From contig CAZJAO010000002.1 in assembly GCA_964544395.1 (NCBI GenBank), forward strand, positions 19,950 through 83,949: a DNA stretch of 64,000 nt, in the 5' to 3' direction. A program made the position numbers and the translations under genes. This document shows, piece by piece, positions 50,560 to 59,174 of the stretch. Numbering within the stretch: position 1 is the stretch's first letter; each line of letters opens with the position of its first letter. A model generated the notes under the pieces. It did not search any database and was not told the DNA's origin. It saw only the letters and a list, made by a program, of their open reading frames with translations. This stretch comes from JAKLIN01 sp964544395. GTDB lineage: Archaea; Nanobdellota; Nanobdellia; Pacearchaeales; GW2011-AR1.

Positions 50560-50569
50560 CTTTATAAAT
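50560..50569 (+). promoter_or_regulatory. TATA element of sepF
   Basis: CTTTATAAAT starting 10 bases after the prefoldin beta stop and centred about 25 bases before the sepF ATG at 50590. It excludes the in-frame TTG at 50551 as a start, because that would place the promoter inside the coding region. Confidence 0.5.
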
Positions 50570-50589
50570 ATCAGCATTTTAACCCTATC

Positions 50590-50997
50590 ATGGTGTTTGA
50601 TAAATTAAGAAAATCATTAACGGGAAAATCTGAAGGCGCTTCAGCAGAAGATTATCTTGAAATTGATTTGAATCAGGCAAAAGGAGAAGAGCACAAAGTT
50701 ATGATTAAGCTTTTCGTATTAAAGCACTATGAAGATGTTAACAAAATTCTTGAGTCTTTAAGACAAGGCTATACAATCGCAATCATTGAAACAAAGATTT
50801 TGAGACAAAAAGACCCAATTGAATTGAAAAGGGCAATCTCAAAAATCAAAAAGACAACAGATGCACTTGACGGAAGCATTGTAGGTTTCAGAGAAAACAT
50901 TATAATCGCTACACCTTCATTTGCAAGGGTTGATAGAGAGCCAGAATTAGTAATGGACGACAAGAAGCCTGCAAACAGATTTGACGACAGCTATTAA
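50590..50997 (+). CDS. sepF: SepF-like cell division protein
   Basis: A protein of about 135 residues that anchors FtsZ to the membrane in archaea with an FtsZ ring. The amphipathic N-terminus MVFDKLRKSLTG is a candidate membrane tether. The core KVMIKLFVLKHYEDVNKILE and REKNIIIATPSFA-like end (actual GFRENIIIATPSF) form the SepF dimer fold. Start choice rests on the TATA element at 50560-50569. It completes the ftsZ-sepF pair within 5 kb. Confidence 0.88.
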   Translation: MVFDKLRKSLTGKSEGASAEDYLEIDLNQAKGEEHKVMIKLFVLKHYEDVNKILESLRQGYTIAIIETKILRQKDPIELKRAISKIKKTTDALDGSIVGFRENIIIATPSFARVDREPELVMDDKKPANRFDDSY

Positions 50998-51147
50998 TTT
51001 TCTTTTTAATTTCTAATTGATTAAATTTTTCTTATAAAATATTCTAAATCATTTATCATCGTAAGTCTTGAAAAATATTTGACTTTATTATGATATATTA
51101 AATTATACAAATGCTTTTAATAGACCGCAACTCCTTTCTAATTACAA

Positions 51148-52848
51148 ATGAAAACAAAATCATTCGCAGTTTTGGCATTGAGCGTTCTTGCTCTCACATT
51201 ATTTATTTCTTCAATAAGCGCTTTAAGTCTTAATACCTCTTCTTTAACATTTACTCAAATTGGAAGTTCTCAGACTGTTAACATAACTTCTAATGAAGGT
51301 CTAATTCCAAGTGTTGAGACTTTTAATTTTCCTTCAACTTTAAATGGACCAAATGGTGCTTCATTTTCTATAACTAATCCTACTTCCACTACCCTTAAGG
51401 TAACTTTAAACAGCATTTCAAATTACGGTGGTTCTTCAGCAAATCTACAAATAAATGGCACTTTTGCTAATACTACTGTTGATTCCGGCCAAAACATTAC
51501 ATTAAACTCTGTTAAATCTTTCTGCACCACCGGGGATGCAAATGATTCTAACATGTCTCTTTCTGTTGCAATAACAAATGATGGAACAGGAAGCTCTTAC
51601 ACATGGAATCCTCTTGATACTATTGAAGTTCAGGTTAAAGTTTCAAACAATGGTGCTGTAGACCTTAACAATATGAATTTCAAGATAGGATTATTTAATG
51701 CTAATGGTGGAAATATAATCAATGATATGAAATGGATAAGTCCTGATGACGACCAGGCTACAGGAATGAGCATTTCTGCAGACTCAACAGAAACTTATAC
51801 TTTCAAATTCCAAGTAGACCCATCAATAATCACAAATCAGAACAATAACAATTTTCAACTCATGTTGAAAGCATATCAGCAGGGCAAGGAAAATCAGGTT
51901 TGTGTAGACTATTCTACTTCCTCTGACTTGAATGATAACTTCGGCGGTTTCGGAAGTTCAAGTTCTAACAGTTACGCCGCAGATATTTCAATCCCTAATC
52001 TTGGAATCTCTAAGGCAGTTGTTGTTGATTCAAGCACATTGCCTGTAATCTCACAGGTTTCCTGCGGACAGCAATTAACTTTAACACCTACAATTTACAA
52101 TCTTGGCCCAAATGATAATAGTTATTCAAAGAACCAAATCTTGGTAGTCTTCTCAAGTCCATCGTTAGGAATATACCAGAATCAAACAGTATATGGAGAT
52201 TTAAACTCTGGCGGCAATGTGCCGGTTCCTTTAACATTTAATATTCCATTGACTGCAGATGCAAAAACATATCAGGCTTATGTAAATGTTTACTACAAAT
52301 ACAGCTTGAATAATGGCGGATACCTCAATGATTATCAATACATCTCGCAAAACTTTAACACTCTTGTTCAGGTTACAGGCGGATGTGTTTATGCAACACC
52401 CGATACGACAGGTGTAACAGCACAGCTTGTTGCTGGCGGAAAAGCAGGAAGCCCTCTTGTTATCTCTTCAACAATAACAAACAATGGGAATAGAACTGTA
52501 AGTTACAACTTCGGTTTGGAAGGATATTCTTCTTGGGCAACATCAACGGGCATTTCCCCTCTAAACATAACTCTTGCACCAGGACAGTCACAGGATATAA
52601 CCTTGAATTTGAATGTTAATTCAAACGCTCCAGGTGGAAATCAAAATCTGTACTTGGATACGTACTCAAATGGATATTTGATAACTAAGCAGCCAATCTC
52701 TGTTCCAATTACTACTGGATTCAGTTTATCTTCAATAACAGGTGATGCAATCTCGGGAAGCAATTGGCTTGTTTGGACTTTTGGGTTATTGATTCTTGTT
52801 TTGATTGTTGCGATAATCATAATCGCAGTAAGACTTAGAAGAAGATAA
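51148..52848 (+). CDS. secreted, C-terminally anchored surface protein (COG1361/CARDB-like)
   Basis: A 566-residue exported protein: N-terminal signal peptide FAVLALSVLALTLFISSISA (about 6-25), several Ig-like/CARDB-like beta domains rich in Asn, Ser and Thr (for example SVAITNDGTGSSYTWNPLD and ITNNGNRTVSYNFGLEGYS) and a C-terminal membrane segment flanked by SGSNWLVWTF and RLRRR. Many N-x-S/T sequons make it a likely AglB substrate. The end, polar motif then hydrophobic stretch then Arg cluster, also has the layout of an archaeosortase target; an archaeosortase is encoded 0.7 kb away. A TATA-like TTTTAATAG lies about 30 bases upstream. Confidence 0.8.
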   Translation: MKTKSFAVLALSVLALTLFISSISALSLNTSSLTFTQIGSSQTVNITSNEGLIPSVETFNFPSTLNGPNGASFSITNPTSTTLKVTLNSISNYGGSSANLQINGTFANTTVDSGQNITLNSVKSFCTTGDANDSNMSLSVAITNDGTGSSYTWNPLDTIEVQVKVSNNGAVDLNNMNFKIGLFNANGGNIINDMKWISPDDDQATGMSISADSTETYTFKFQVDPSIITNQNNNNFQLMLKAYQQGKENQVCVDYSTSSDLNDNFGGFGSSSSNSYAADISIPNLGISKAVVVDSSTLPVISQVSCGQQLTLTPTIYNLGPNDNSYSKNQILVVFSSPSLGIYQNQTVYGDLNSGGNVPVPLTFNIPLTADAKTYQAYVNVYYKYSLNNGGYLNDYQYISQNFNTLVQVTGGCVYATPDTTGVTAQLVAGGKAGSPLVISSTITNNGNRTVSYNFGLEGYSSWATSTGISPLNITLAPGQSQDITLNLNVNSNAPGGNQNLYLDTYSNGYLITKQPISVPITTGFSLSSITGDAISGSNWLVWTFGLLILVLIVAIIIIAVRLRRR

Positions 52849-52850
52849 TT

Positions 52851-53480
52851 TTACTTTCTTTTCTTGAATACCTTTCCATAAATCTTCTTAAAGAATCCTT
52901 TTCTCTCTTCTGCTTTGACAATTATAATTCCGATTAATAATCCAATCAAACTTCCAGATATAACATCACTCAAATAATGCACTCCAAAATAAACTCTGGA
53001 CAAAGCAACTAGAACTGCAAACCCAATCCAGAGATATTTTAGTTTAGGATAAAGTTTTGATAAAATTGGAACTAAGCAAAATGTAAAAGCGGCATCACCT
53101 GAAGGGAAAGAAAAGTCCCATACAAGATAACTTGTACTGGAAGTTATGCCTGAAGCCAGAGAGACTATTCCAGCTGCAAAAGGTCTTGTTCTGTGAACTA
53201 AGACTTTCAATGCTAAGCTTATCGCGGCAGTGATTCCAATTGTAACCCAAAGGGGAAGAATCCATTCTCTCTTTTTCTTAGTCAACAATAACAAGAGTGT
53301 CAGAAGGATTATAACAAATATCTCCGTATCAAGAAACTTTATCCCAAGAAAGAAACCGTTTAAATAGAGGTTTCTGATTGATGAAAAAAAGATAACAATT
53401 GAATTATCAAAATAAAAGCTTAATGCAAGAATTATTGCAGCAAAAAATGATGCAATTATCAGCCATCTTTTTCTATTCAT
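52851..53480 (-). CDS. PAP2-superfamily membrane phosphatase
   Basis: About 209 residues, five to six membrane segments. The three phosphatase signatures are present: KVLVHRTRP, FPSGDAAF (His of PSGH replaced by Asp, as in some archaeal members) and SRVYFGVHYLSD, whose His is the nucleophile. Such enzymes recycle polyprenyl pyrophosphate to the monophosphate, which would supply the N-glycosylation carrier. Of two tandem ATGs (53483, 53480), the second is better spaced to the palindromic TATA at 53496-53513. Confidence 0.88.
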   Translation of the reverse strand: MNRKRWLIIASFFAAIILALSFYFDNSIVIFFSSIRNLYLNGFFLGIKFLDTEIFVIILLTLLLLLTKKKREWILPLWVTIGITAAISLALKVLVHRTRPFAAGIVSLASGITSSTSYLVWDFSFPSGDAAFTFCLVPILSKLYPKLKYLWIGFAVLVALSRVYFGVHYLSDVISGSLIGLLIGIIIVKAEERKGFFKKIYGKVFKKRK

Positions 53481-53495
53481 CATTCGATAAAAATA

Positions 53496-53513
53496 AAGTT
53501 ATTTAAATAACTT
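53496..53513. promoter_or_regulatory. 18-bp perfect palindrome, candidate bidirectional promoter
   Basis: AAGTTATTTAAATAACTT reads identically on both strands and sits in the middle of the 45-base gap between the divergent PAP2 and archaeosortase genes. Its centre (TTTAAA) is about 24 bases from each start codon, the distance of an archaeal TATA box to a leaderless start. One TATA-binding site could thus serve both genes, or a dimeric regulator could cover both. Confidence 0.6.
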
Positions 53514-53528
53514 GTTCCCATTATTAAA

Positions 53529-54065
53529 ATGAAGAAAGGGAAATTGAAAATAAATGTCTTGGGGTTAATATCAAGATATTCTCTTCTGATTTTAGCTGCA
53601 TTATTCAATTTGTGGATTTTTTATGCAATCTTTACGCCTCTTACAATTTATCCAGTCTATTTTCTTACAAAACTATTTTACAGCACCATTCTTTTGGGAA
53701 ACATTCTTATTGTAAGTAATATAATTCCAATAGTTTTGATTAAAGCATGCATAGCTGGTTCTGCTTATTATCTGCTCTTTATTTTCAATATGTCTATCCC
53801 TAATATAAAACTAAAAAAAAGGATAGGCATGATCACTTTTTCATTTTTATCTCTTTTAGTTTTGAATGTTATCAGAATTGTTGCTTTGATAATAGTTTAC
53901 ATGCAAAAGAATTCCGCATTTGATTTGACTCATGAAATAATCTGGTACGTTTTCGGAACCCTTTTTGTAGTGGGAATTTGGTTTGCAGAAGTGAGGATAT
54001 TCAGAATAAAAGAAATTCCTTTCTATTCAGATTTAAAATTGTTGATAGGGCGGATTAAAAAATGA
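53529..54065 (+). CDS. archaeosortase/exosortase family transpeptidase-like protein
   Basis: A 178-residue membrane protein with about six hydrophobic segments. The three catalytic residues of the family are in place: Cys74 in IKACIAGSAYY, Arg116 in LNVIRIVAL and His135 in FDLTHEIIWY. Archaeosortases cleave C-terminal sorting signals of surface proteins and attach the protein to lipid. Its short size fits the reduced forms seen in DPANN archaea. Coupled to the DedA gene by a 4-base overlap. Which motif it recognises is unknown. Confidence 0.82.
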   Translation: MKKGKLKINVLGLISRYSLLILAALFNLWIFYAIFTPLTIYPVYFLTKLFYSTILLGNILIVSNIIPIVLIKACIAGSAYYLLFIFNMSIPNIKLKKRIGMITFSFLSLLVLNVIRIVALIIVYMQKNSAFDLTHEIIWYVFGTLFVVGIWFAEVRIFRIKEIPFYSDLKLLIGRIKK

Positions 54066-54700
54066 TTCCATTTATTGCTTCAATAGTTGCTTTTCTGTTA
54101 AGTATCGTCGGTAAATTGGGATATATCGGAATTTTTATCAGCATGACTATTGAAAGTTCTTTCCTTCCTCTTCCTAGCGAACTTGTTTTGATTCCGGCAG
54201 GGGCTTTGATTTCCCAGGGAAAGATGAGCTTTTTAATAACGCTCTTTTCCGCAATTTTGGGAAGTGTATTCGGGGCCCTGATTAATTATGTTCTTGCATT
54301 GACTCTTGGAAGAAGAACCATAGAGCGTTTAATTTCAAAATATGGAAAGGCTTTTTTAATAAGCACAGATGAACTTAACAAGACAGATAAGTATTTTCAT
54401 ACTCATGGAGAAATTACAACTTTTGTAGGCAGGCTTCTTCCCGGTGTAAGGCATCTCATTTCTTTGCCCGCAGGATTTTCAAGAATGGACGTAAACAGAT
54501 TTTGTTTGTTCACGGCATTCGGGTCAGCATTTTGGAGTTTAATACTCCTTTATTCTGGATGGCTTGCAGATAAGCATCAAGCATTCATTGCCCAGCATCC
54601 GGTTTTGATAACCGTGTTCATAATTGCTATTTCAGTAATAATCATAGGGTCATACATAGCCTTTATCACACATCAAAGAAGAAAGTCCAGATTAAAATAA
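54062..54700 (+). CDS. DedA-family membrane protein
   Basis: A 212-residue protein with about five hydrophobic segments. Family signatures: SMTIESSFLPLPSELVLIPA (about 26-45), GSVFGALINYVLALTLGRR, and FVGRLLPGVRHLISLPAGFSRM (about 122-143) with the conserved Arg and Gly-x-x-R. Some DedA proteins move polyprenyl or other lipids across the membrane, a role that would fit with PAP2 and N-glycosylation. It ends directly against the convergent gene at 54701. Confidence 0.9.
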   Translation: MIPFIASIVAFLLSIVGKLGYIGIFISMTIESSFLPLPSELVLIPAGALISQGKMSFLITLFSAILGSVFGALINYVLALTLGRRTIERLISKYGKAFLISTDELNKTDKYFHTHGEITTFVGRLLPGVRHLISLPAGFSRMDVNRFCLFTAFGSAFWSLILLYSGWLADKHQAFIAQHPVLITVFIIAISVIIIGSYIAFITHQRRKSRLK

Positions 54701-55435
54701 TTATTTAGAAAGATTATGAATCGTTGCAAACATCTGGGTCATGTACCTTTCTGTTGAAGCTAACACATTGCAATTATTAACATTTATGTTATAACATGCT
54801 GGTCCTATTTCTTGAATGCTTGCCTCACTTGAATTTTGTATATTTATGAAAGTATATCTTCCTGATGGGTCACAAGTTGCAGTTGGGTCCTTGGTTACTT
54901 TTCCAATTAAGCCATAAAGAGTATTAAGATTTGCGACCGCAATTATTCCATCGCCATTGCAATTTAAGTCTCCCGTTATATTCAAGAATACAGTCGATTG
55001 CGGGACTATGTTCAGGCTTCCATTAAACGGAATCTCTCTTTGTGTTATTCTTGGGTCACTGTATAAATAAAAGTTATATTGTCTAAGACTTCCATTGTAC
55101 ATTACTGGAATCCAAGTATTGTAAAGAGTTAATTGGCCCTGTTGGAAAACAGTGTATTTGACCCCGTCTACAGTAAAACTCTTTGCGCTGTTATTAAGAA
55201 TCAAAACAAAACCAATCACAACAACAATTAATCCGATAACAAGAAGAATATTTCTAAATGTCTTATTTTCTTTTTGAATCTGTTTTTCACTTGGTTTCTC
55301 TTCTTCCTCTTCCTTTTCATCTATCTGCTCGGCTTTCTCCACCTTTTCGTAAAGAATTTTCTCCGCTTCAATTTGCTTATTTATTTCTTCTTCTGTTTTC
55401 TTTTTCGCTGTTTTTCTCGCTTTTTTTTCGCTCAT
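54701..55435 (-). CDS. membrane-anchored exported protein, unrecognised (paralogue 1)
   Basis: A 244-residue protein: a Lys/Glu-rich cytoplasmic start (about 1-60), one membrane helix ILLVIGLIVVVIGFVLIL, then an outer domain with FTVDGVKYTVFQQGQLTLYN and four Cys late in the chain (CNGD, CDPSG, CYNI, NNCNV). Several N-x-S/T sites (NGS, NIT, NSS, NLS). The outer-domain start resembles that of the next gene (NGITFTNENGYW), suggesting paralogues. Coupled to it by a 1-base overlap. Function unknown. Confidence 0.75.
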   Translation of the reverse strand: MSEKKARKTAKKKTEEEINKQIEAEKILYEKVEKAEQIDEKEEEEEKPSEKQIQKENKTFRNILLVIGLIVVVIGFVLILNNSAKSFTVDGVKYTVFQQGQLTLYNTWIPVMYNGSLRQYNFYLYSDPRITQREIPFNGSLNIVPQSTVFLNITGDLNCNGDGIIAVANLNTLYGLIGKVTKDPTATCDPSGRYTFINIQNSSEASIQEIGPACYNINVNNCNVLASTERYMTQMFATIHNLSK

Positions 55436-55992
55436 TATTTTACTCCGAATAGCTTAAACAAAATATTGTCAGTTGTAGCTATTAAATCTTGCCCATGTCC
55501 TGAAATTATAATGCAGTTCTGTTCCTGACTGACTGAAGATGAAGAGCTATTCTGTATAATTATCTCATTATTGGTGCAATCTTTATTAGAAATATTTTGA
55601 ATAGGAGAAATTCCGTTCGCGAATTTTGCTAGATTAATGCTTACTTCTGATTCAGCATTGATATCATCGGAATAGATGTAAAGCGGTTTTCCTGTAAAGT
55701 CATTTATTGTTTTTGTCAGATTAGTCAAATCTGAGCTTATTTGTGAGGGATTATAGGTGAAAACGAGACGTTGATTATTATAAGCAGTACTCCAATAACC
55801 ATTCTCATTAGTGAATGTAATTCCATTGTAAGTTGAAGTTGCATTTGAACTTACTGTACTTACAGCCTGCCCCTGTGGGAATGCGTATCCAAGAACACTG
55901 ACAAGCATAACAAGAATCAAAACCCCTCCAACAATGTATTGGTTTCTCTTCTTTTTCTTATCTTCTTCATACTTTGAAAGTATTTTTCTCAT
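55435..55992 (-). CDS. membrane-anchored exported protein, unrecognised (paralogue 2)
   Basis: A 185-residue protein: basic start KYEEDKKKKRN, one membrane helix YIVGGVLILVMLVSVLGYAF, then an outer domain with YNGITFTNENGYW and RLVFTYNPSQI, two Cys (KDCTN and QNCII) that could pair, and a Ser-rich stretch. N-x-S/T sites include NAT, NLT, NIS and NSS. First gene of the two-gene unit; a TATA element GTTATAAAT lies about 26-34 bases upstream. No family recognised. Confidence 0.75.
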   Translation of the reverse strand: MRKILSKYEEDKKKKRNQYIVGGVLILVMLVSVLGYAFPQGQAVSTVSSNATSTYNGITFTNENGYWSTAYNNQRLVFTYNPSQISSDLTNLTKTINDFTGKPLYIYSDDINAESEVSINLAKFANGISPIQNISNKDCTNNEIIIQNSSSSSVSQEQNCIIISGHGQDLIATTDNILFKLFGVK

Positions 55993-56059
55993 AATAGAAT
56001 TTTATTTTTTGTATTTATAACTTTATTGGTTTTAACGTCTATTAATTAATCCGAGCTCT

Positions 56060-56115
56060 CGCCAGATGTTAAAAAAAAAGAAAAAGAAAAAAAAATAAAA
56101 AATTTTTTTTAGTCA
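56060..56115 (-). terminator. T-rich terminator of the S-layer gene
   Basis: Directly after the S-layer stop codon, the minus strand runs through several T-tracts of 6 to 10 bases broken by short A or C interruptions. Archaeal RNA polymerase stops at such T-runs without a hairpin. The length fits the need to end a very strongly expressed transcript. Confidence 0.6.
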
Positions 56116-56117
56116 GC

Positions 56118-58775
56118 TTAATGGCTTACTTGTAGACTAGCACTTGTTGAAGTAGTACCGATGTATTTGTTTCCAAATCCGGTGTCTGGCTTCTGCATAG
56201 TCAAGTAAGTTGCAGCGTTAACAGTATCTGGAGCGTCGTAACCAGCAACAAGCAAAGCAACTAATCCGTTAGAATTAATTGTGCTGTTAAAGCTCTGGAT
56301 TAAGAATTGTCCAGAACCTACGCCGGTTGCAGATGTCCAATCACTTCCACAGAAAGCTCCTCCAACTAATGAAGCGGCTGCTGAATTAATACAGCTTCCA
56401 CCAACAACAATTAAGTTGTCATTAGATACGGAAGCAACTTGTGAATCCTTTACAAGAACCTGCCCAAGTGAACCTACTGATCCACCTACGGATGAGCCTA
56501 TTGAACCAATCCATAATTGTGCATATGCCTGTTGGGCACTAGCTACATTATGCAATGTTGCAATTGGTTGTCCGGATGTAGTTGTATCCATGGTAACAAG
56601 AGTTCCCATATAATCCATCCACTGTGTAAGCTTGTTATTGCTTTGCAAAGACTTACTACCACTCTGGTAAGCAGTCTGTGTAAAGAGTGGAGTTGTTGAA
56701 ACTCCAACAAGATTACTGTTTGAATTTGGATTCTGTGTAGAAAGAATTACTGCATTATACTGGCCATTAGTATCTTTTCCTTCAATGTCTACTATTGCTG
56801 GTTGTGTCAGAACAGTACCGCTAGTCAAATTAGTGACTAAGCTTACCGTTGTTGTATTGACTCCCGCATTTGCGAATTGGTAAGTCAATCTACCGACAGT
56901 TACATTTGAAGTTGCTGCTGCTACAGTCGAATTAATCTGTACACCACCAATACTCCAATTACTTGCAGTTGCAGTACCAAAAACATATGATACTGTCACA
57001 CTTGTAAGGCTATTTGCATTACCATTTGGAAGTAAAAATGCTGTAACTCCGGTTGTACCGTTGAAGCCTCCTGGTGTAGTTATATTCCCTAAGCTTAAGT
57101 TCAATGGGGCATAAATCGCCAATTGCGCACCACTTCCTAATTGTATCGTAGGATACAATACATAAGTGTTTGCATTTGGAGAATCAGATGTTGGGTACTT
57201 TATGTAAGCCCAAGCACTTGCTCCTGAACCGCCTGCAGTTACAGTATACTGTCTTCCATCAACTGTTAAAGTTGCAACATTTGTTCCAACTGGTGCAGTT
57301 GCTGTGTATTGAGTTCCAGTCATTACATCCGTGAATGTTGTTTTATTGTTCGAGCCTGTTGAGAGACCCTGGAATTGCAACATGTGTCCGTAATTTGCTG
57401 TACCAATAAATGTATACTGATTCTGTGTAAGATTAGCTCCCTCATATGGATAAATTGGATTTCCATTTACATCTGACAAATTGTAATAACCTGTAGAACC
57501 AAGAGTTTGGTTCAAAGCAAAGTTTATTGTTGCTCTATTAGAGTTCCAATTTGTAAATGTAACCTGCATTGCGCTATTACCTGAATTAGAAACTTGTACG
57601 CCTGTATTGCTATTTGCTGTATAGTTTGTTAGTCCGATTAATCCGCCAAATGCGAACTGGAATCCGCCGAAAACAGGGTCAACAAAAGATGTATTTGTGA
57701 TAATTGCATCATGCAATGTATCTGGTGCAAATACTCCAACAGTCAATTTTGACAAAGCAGTTATTGAACCGCCTTGGAAAGAGACCATTGTACCTTGTAT
57801 CTGATTGTTGTTTGTTCCTACTTGTACGGCTTGTCCATCTAAGAAGGATAACTGGTTAGCTCCAACTAAAATTGTAGCAGTGTTACCTCCTGCTGTGGAT
57901 GATGCAACATTTGTAACTGCAATGTTTATACCATTTATTATTTTGGATGAACCTGTAGTTATTGCCTGTGTACCACTTCCATCAACAGAGACGTATGCTG
58001 TACTTGTTCCTACATTAGCCAATGAAACTGTATGTGAAGTTCCATTTATGGATACTGTAGCTGTTGAAGCGCCTGCTGTTCCTTGAGCTAAAGTTACTGT
58101 CTGTGCAGCTCCGAATAATACTAATCCGTTTCCTGAGGACGAACTACTAGCAACAGTCCAAGGCTGTCCGAACAAAGTTAAAACTTGTCCTTGTGAACCT
58201 GAGTCTGTAAAGTTGACTGGCTGGCTGAAAGTTAAAGTTGTGTTGTAAAGTGGGTTTGTAGCTGTTGTACCAATGCTTACTCCGACACTTGGGTCGTTAC
58301 TTGAACTTGGCTGCTTTGTGAAAATTACTTTTCCAGAGTTATCTGCTCCTGCTGTTGAGCCTGAACCAATAACGATGGTAGGTGAAACCTGAACATTCAC
58401 ATTACCTGCAAAGTTTGTAATAGCAAGGGTATTTGGCATATCCAAATTAGTTAAAACCTGCTTGACACTGTTTAAGGATGCATTCAACCAAATTCTTGAC
58501 TGAAGTGTATCCAAAGTTGCAACTTCTCCTGTTGTAGGAATAATACTGTTAGGTGTTGTTCCAACATAAGATGCTAATGCAGACTGGATATTTCCTGCCT
58601 GAACTACATCTAAAGGAGATACTCCATTACCAGTACCATAGACAATTGCTACATTAGCGGCTCCATTCTGCACGAAAGGTGCAGGGAAAGCTGCTGCAGC
58701 GGCAAAGCCTGTTGTCATACCTGCTAATAGAACGCTAGCTCCTATTGCTGCGATCTTCTTATAGTTAAATCTCAT
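56118..58775 (-). CDS. S-layer protein
   Basis: An 885-residue exported protein expected to form the surface lattice. Signal peptide IAAIGASVLLAGMTTGFAAA (about 8-27), then an N-terminal module NVAIVYGTGNGVSPLDVVQA (about 42-61) like the S_layer_N domain of methanogen and DPANN S-layer proteins. The rest is Thr/Ser/Asn/Gly-rich beta-sandwich material with many N-x-S/T sites and only a few Cys near the end (SCINS, AFCGSD). No membrane segment at the C-terminus, so it is held by other means. Strong Shine-Dalgarno 8 bases before ATG, long leader and T-rich terminator all suggest very high expression. Confidence 0.88.
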   Translation of the reverse strand: MRFNYKKIAAIGASVLLAGMTTGFAAAAAFPAPFVQNGAANVAIVYGTGNGVSPLDVVQAGNIQSALASYVGTTPNSIIPTTGEVATLDTLQSRIWLNASLNSVKQVLTNLDMPNTLAITNFAGNVNVQVSPTIVIGSGSTAGADNSGKVIFTKQPSSSNDPSVGVSIGTTATNPLYNTTLTFSQPVNFTDSGSQGQVLTLFGQPWTVASSSSSGNGLVLFGAAQTVTLAQGTAGASTATVSINGTSHTVSLANVGTSTAYVSVDGSGTQAITTGSSKIINGINIAVTNVASSTAGGNTATILVGANQLSFLDGQAVQVGTNNNQIQGTMVSFQGGSITALSKLTVGVFAPDTLHDAIITNTSFVDPVFGGFQFAFGGLIGLTNYTANSNTGVQVSNSGNSAMQVTFTNWNSNRATINFALNQTLGSTGYYNLSDVNGNPIYPYEGANLTQNQYTFIGTANYGHMLQFQGLSTGSNNKTTFTDVMTGTQYTATAPVGTNVATLTVDGRQYTVTAGGSGASAWAYIKYPTSDSPNANTYVLYPTIQLGSGAQLAIYAPLNLSLGNITTPGGFNGTTGVTAFLLPNGNANSLTSVTVSYVFGTATASNWSIGGVQINSTVAAATSNVTVGRLTYQFANAGVNTTTVSLVTNLTSGTVLTQPAIVDIEGKDTNGQYNAVILSTQNPNSNSNLVGVSTTPLFTQTAYQSGSKSLQSNNKLTQWMDYMGTLVTMDTTTSGQPIATLHNVASAQQAYAQLWIGSIGSSVGGSVGSLGQVLVKDSQVASVSNDNLIVVGGSCINSAAASLVGGAFCGSDWTSATGVGSGQFLIQSFNSTINSNGLVALLVAGYDAPDTVNAATYLTMQKPDTGFGNKYIGTTSTSASLQVSH

Positions 58776-59174
58776 TTAATTAAACCTCCTTTCAATAATA
58801 TAAACCATTGCCGAAGGCAAATTCATCCGTCCAAAGAGTTGTGGGGTAAAACTACTTTGTTTGGTGAGTATGCATAAATTGATTCTATTCATTTTCATTT
58901 CTTTAAGTCCCCACTTAGAACACCTTTAACGGTGCAATATATCTTTGTTGATTTTTCTTTAAAAACCTTACTATACCGGTTTTTCATTTTCTTCTAAACA
59001 TGTCTATTTTGTAGGTTTTGTTTATAAAGATTTTGACACTATTCGTCGGTAAATACATAACCCCCATTTATTTAATATGCATAAATTATTTTTATTTAGA
59101 TATATGCTACAAAAAGATATATAAGTAAGTAATATATAATATGCATATAGTAATTAAAAAAAGGACTATATGAA
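58776..59174. promoter_or_regulatory. 399-bp regulatory region between S-layer and winged-helix genes
   Basis: No gene is seen here. For the S-layer gene: TATA element TTTATAAAG at 59021-59029 (minus direction), predicted start near 59000, giving a leader above 200 bases that carries a TTGCC-TTC-GGCAA hairpin (58812-58824) and ends in Shine-Dalgarno AAAGGAGGT (58784-58792). A second TATA-like site nearer 58960 would shorten the leader. For the regulator: TATA-like ATATATAA at about 59117-59124. Three palindromic TATGCATA sites occur at 58869-58876, 59076-59083 and 59140-59147; the first two extend identically to TATGCATAAATT. The third covers the regulator's predicted start. Confidence 0.55.

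Noticed and set aside
50551..50589. TTG start adding 13 residues to SepF
   Set aside because: The promoter TATA for sepF lies inside this stretch; the known SepF N-terminal amphipathic helix begins at the ATG 50590.
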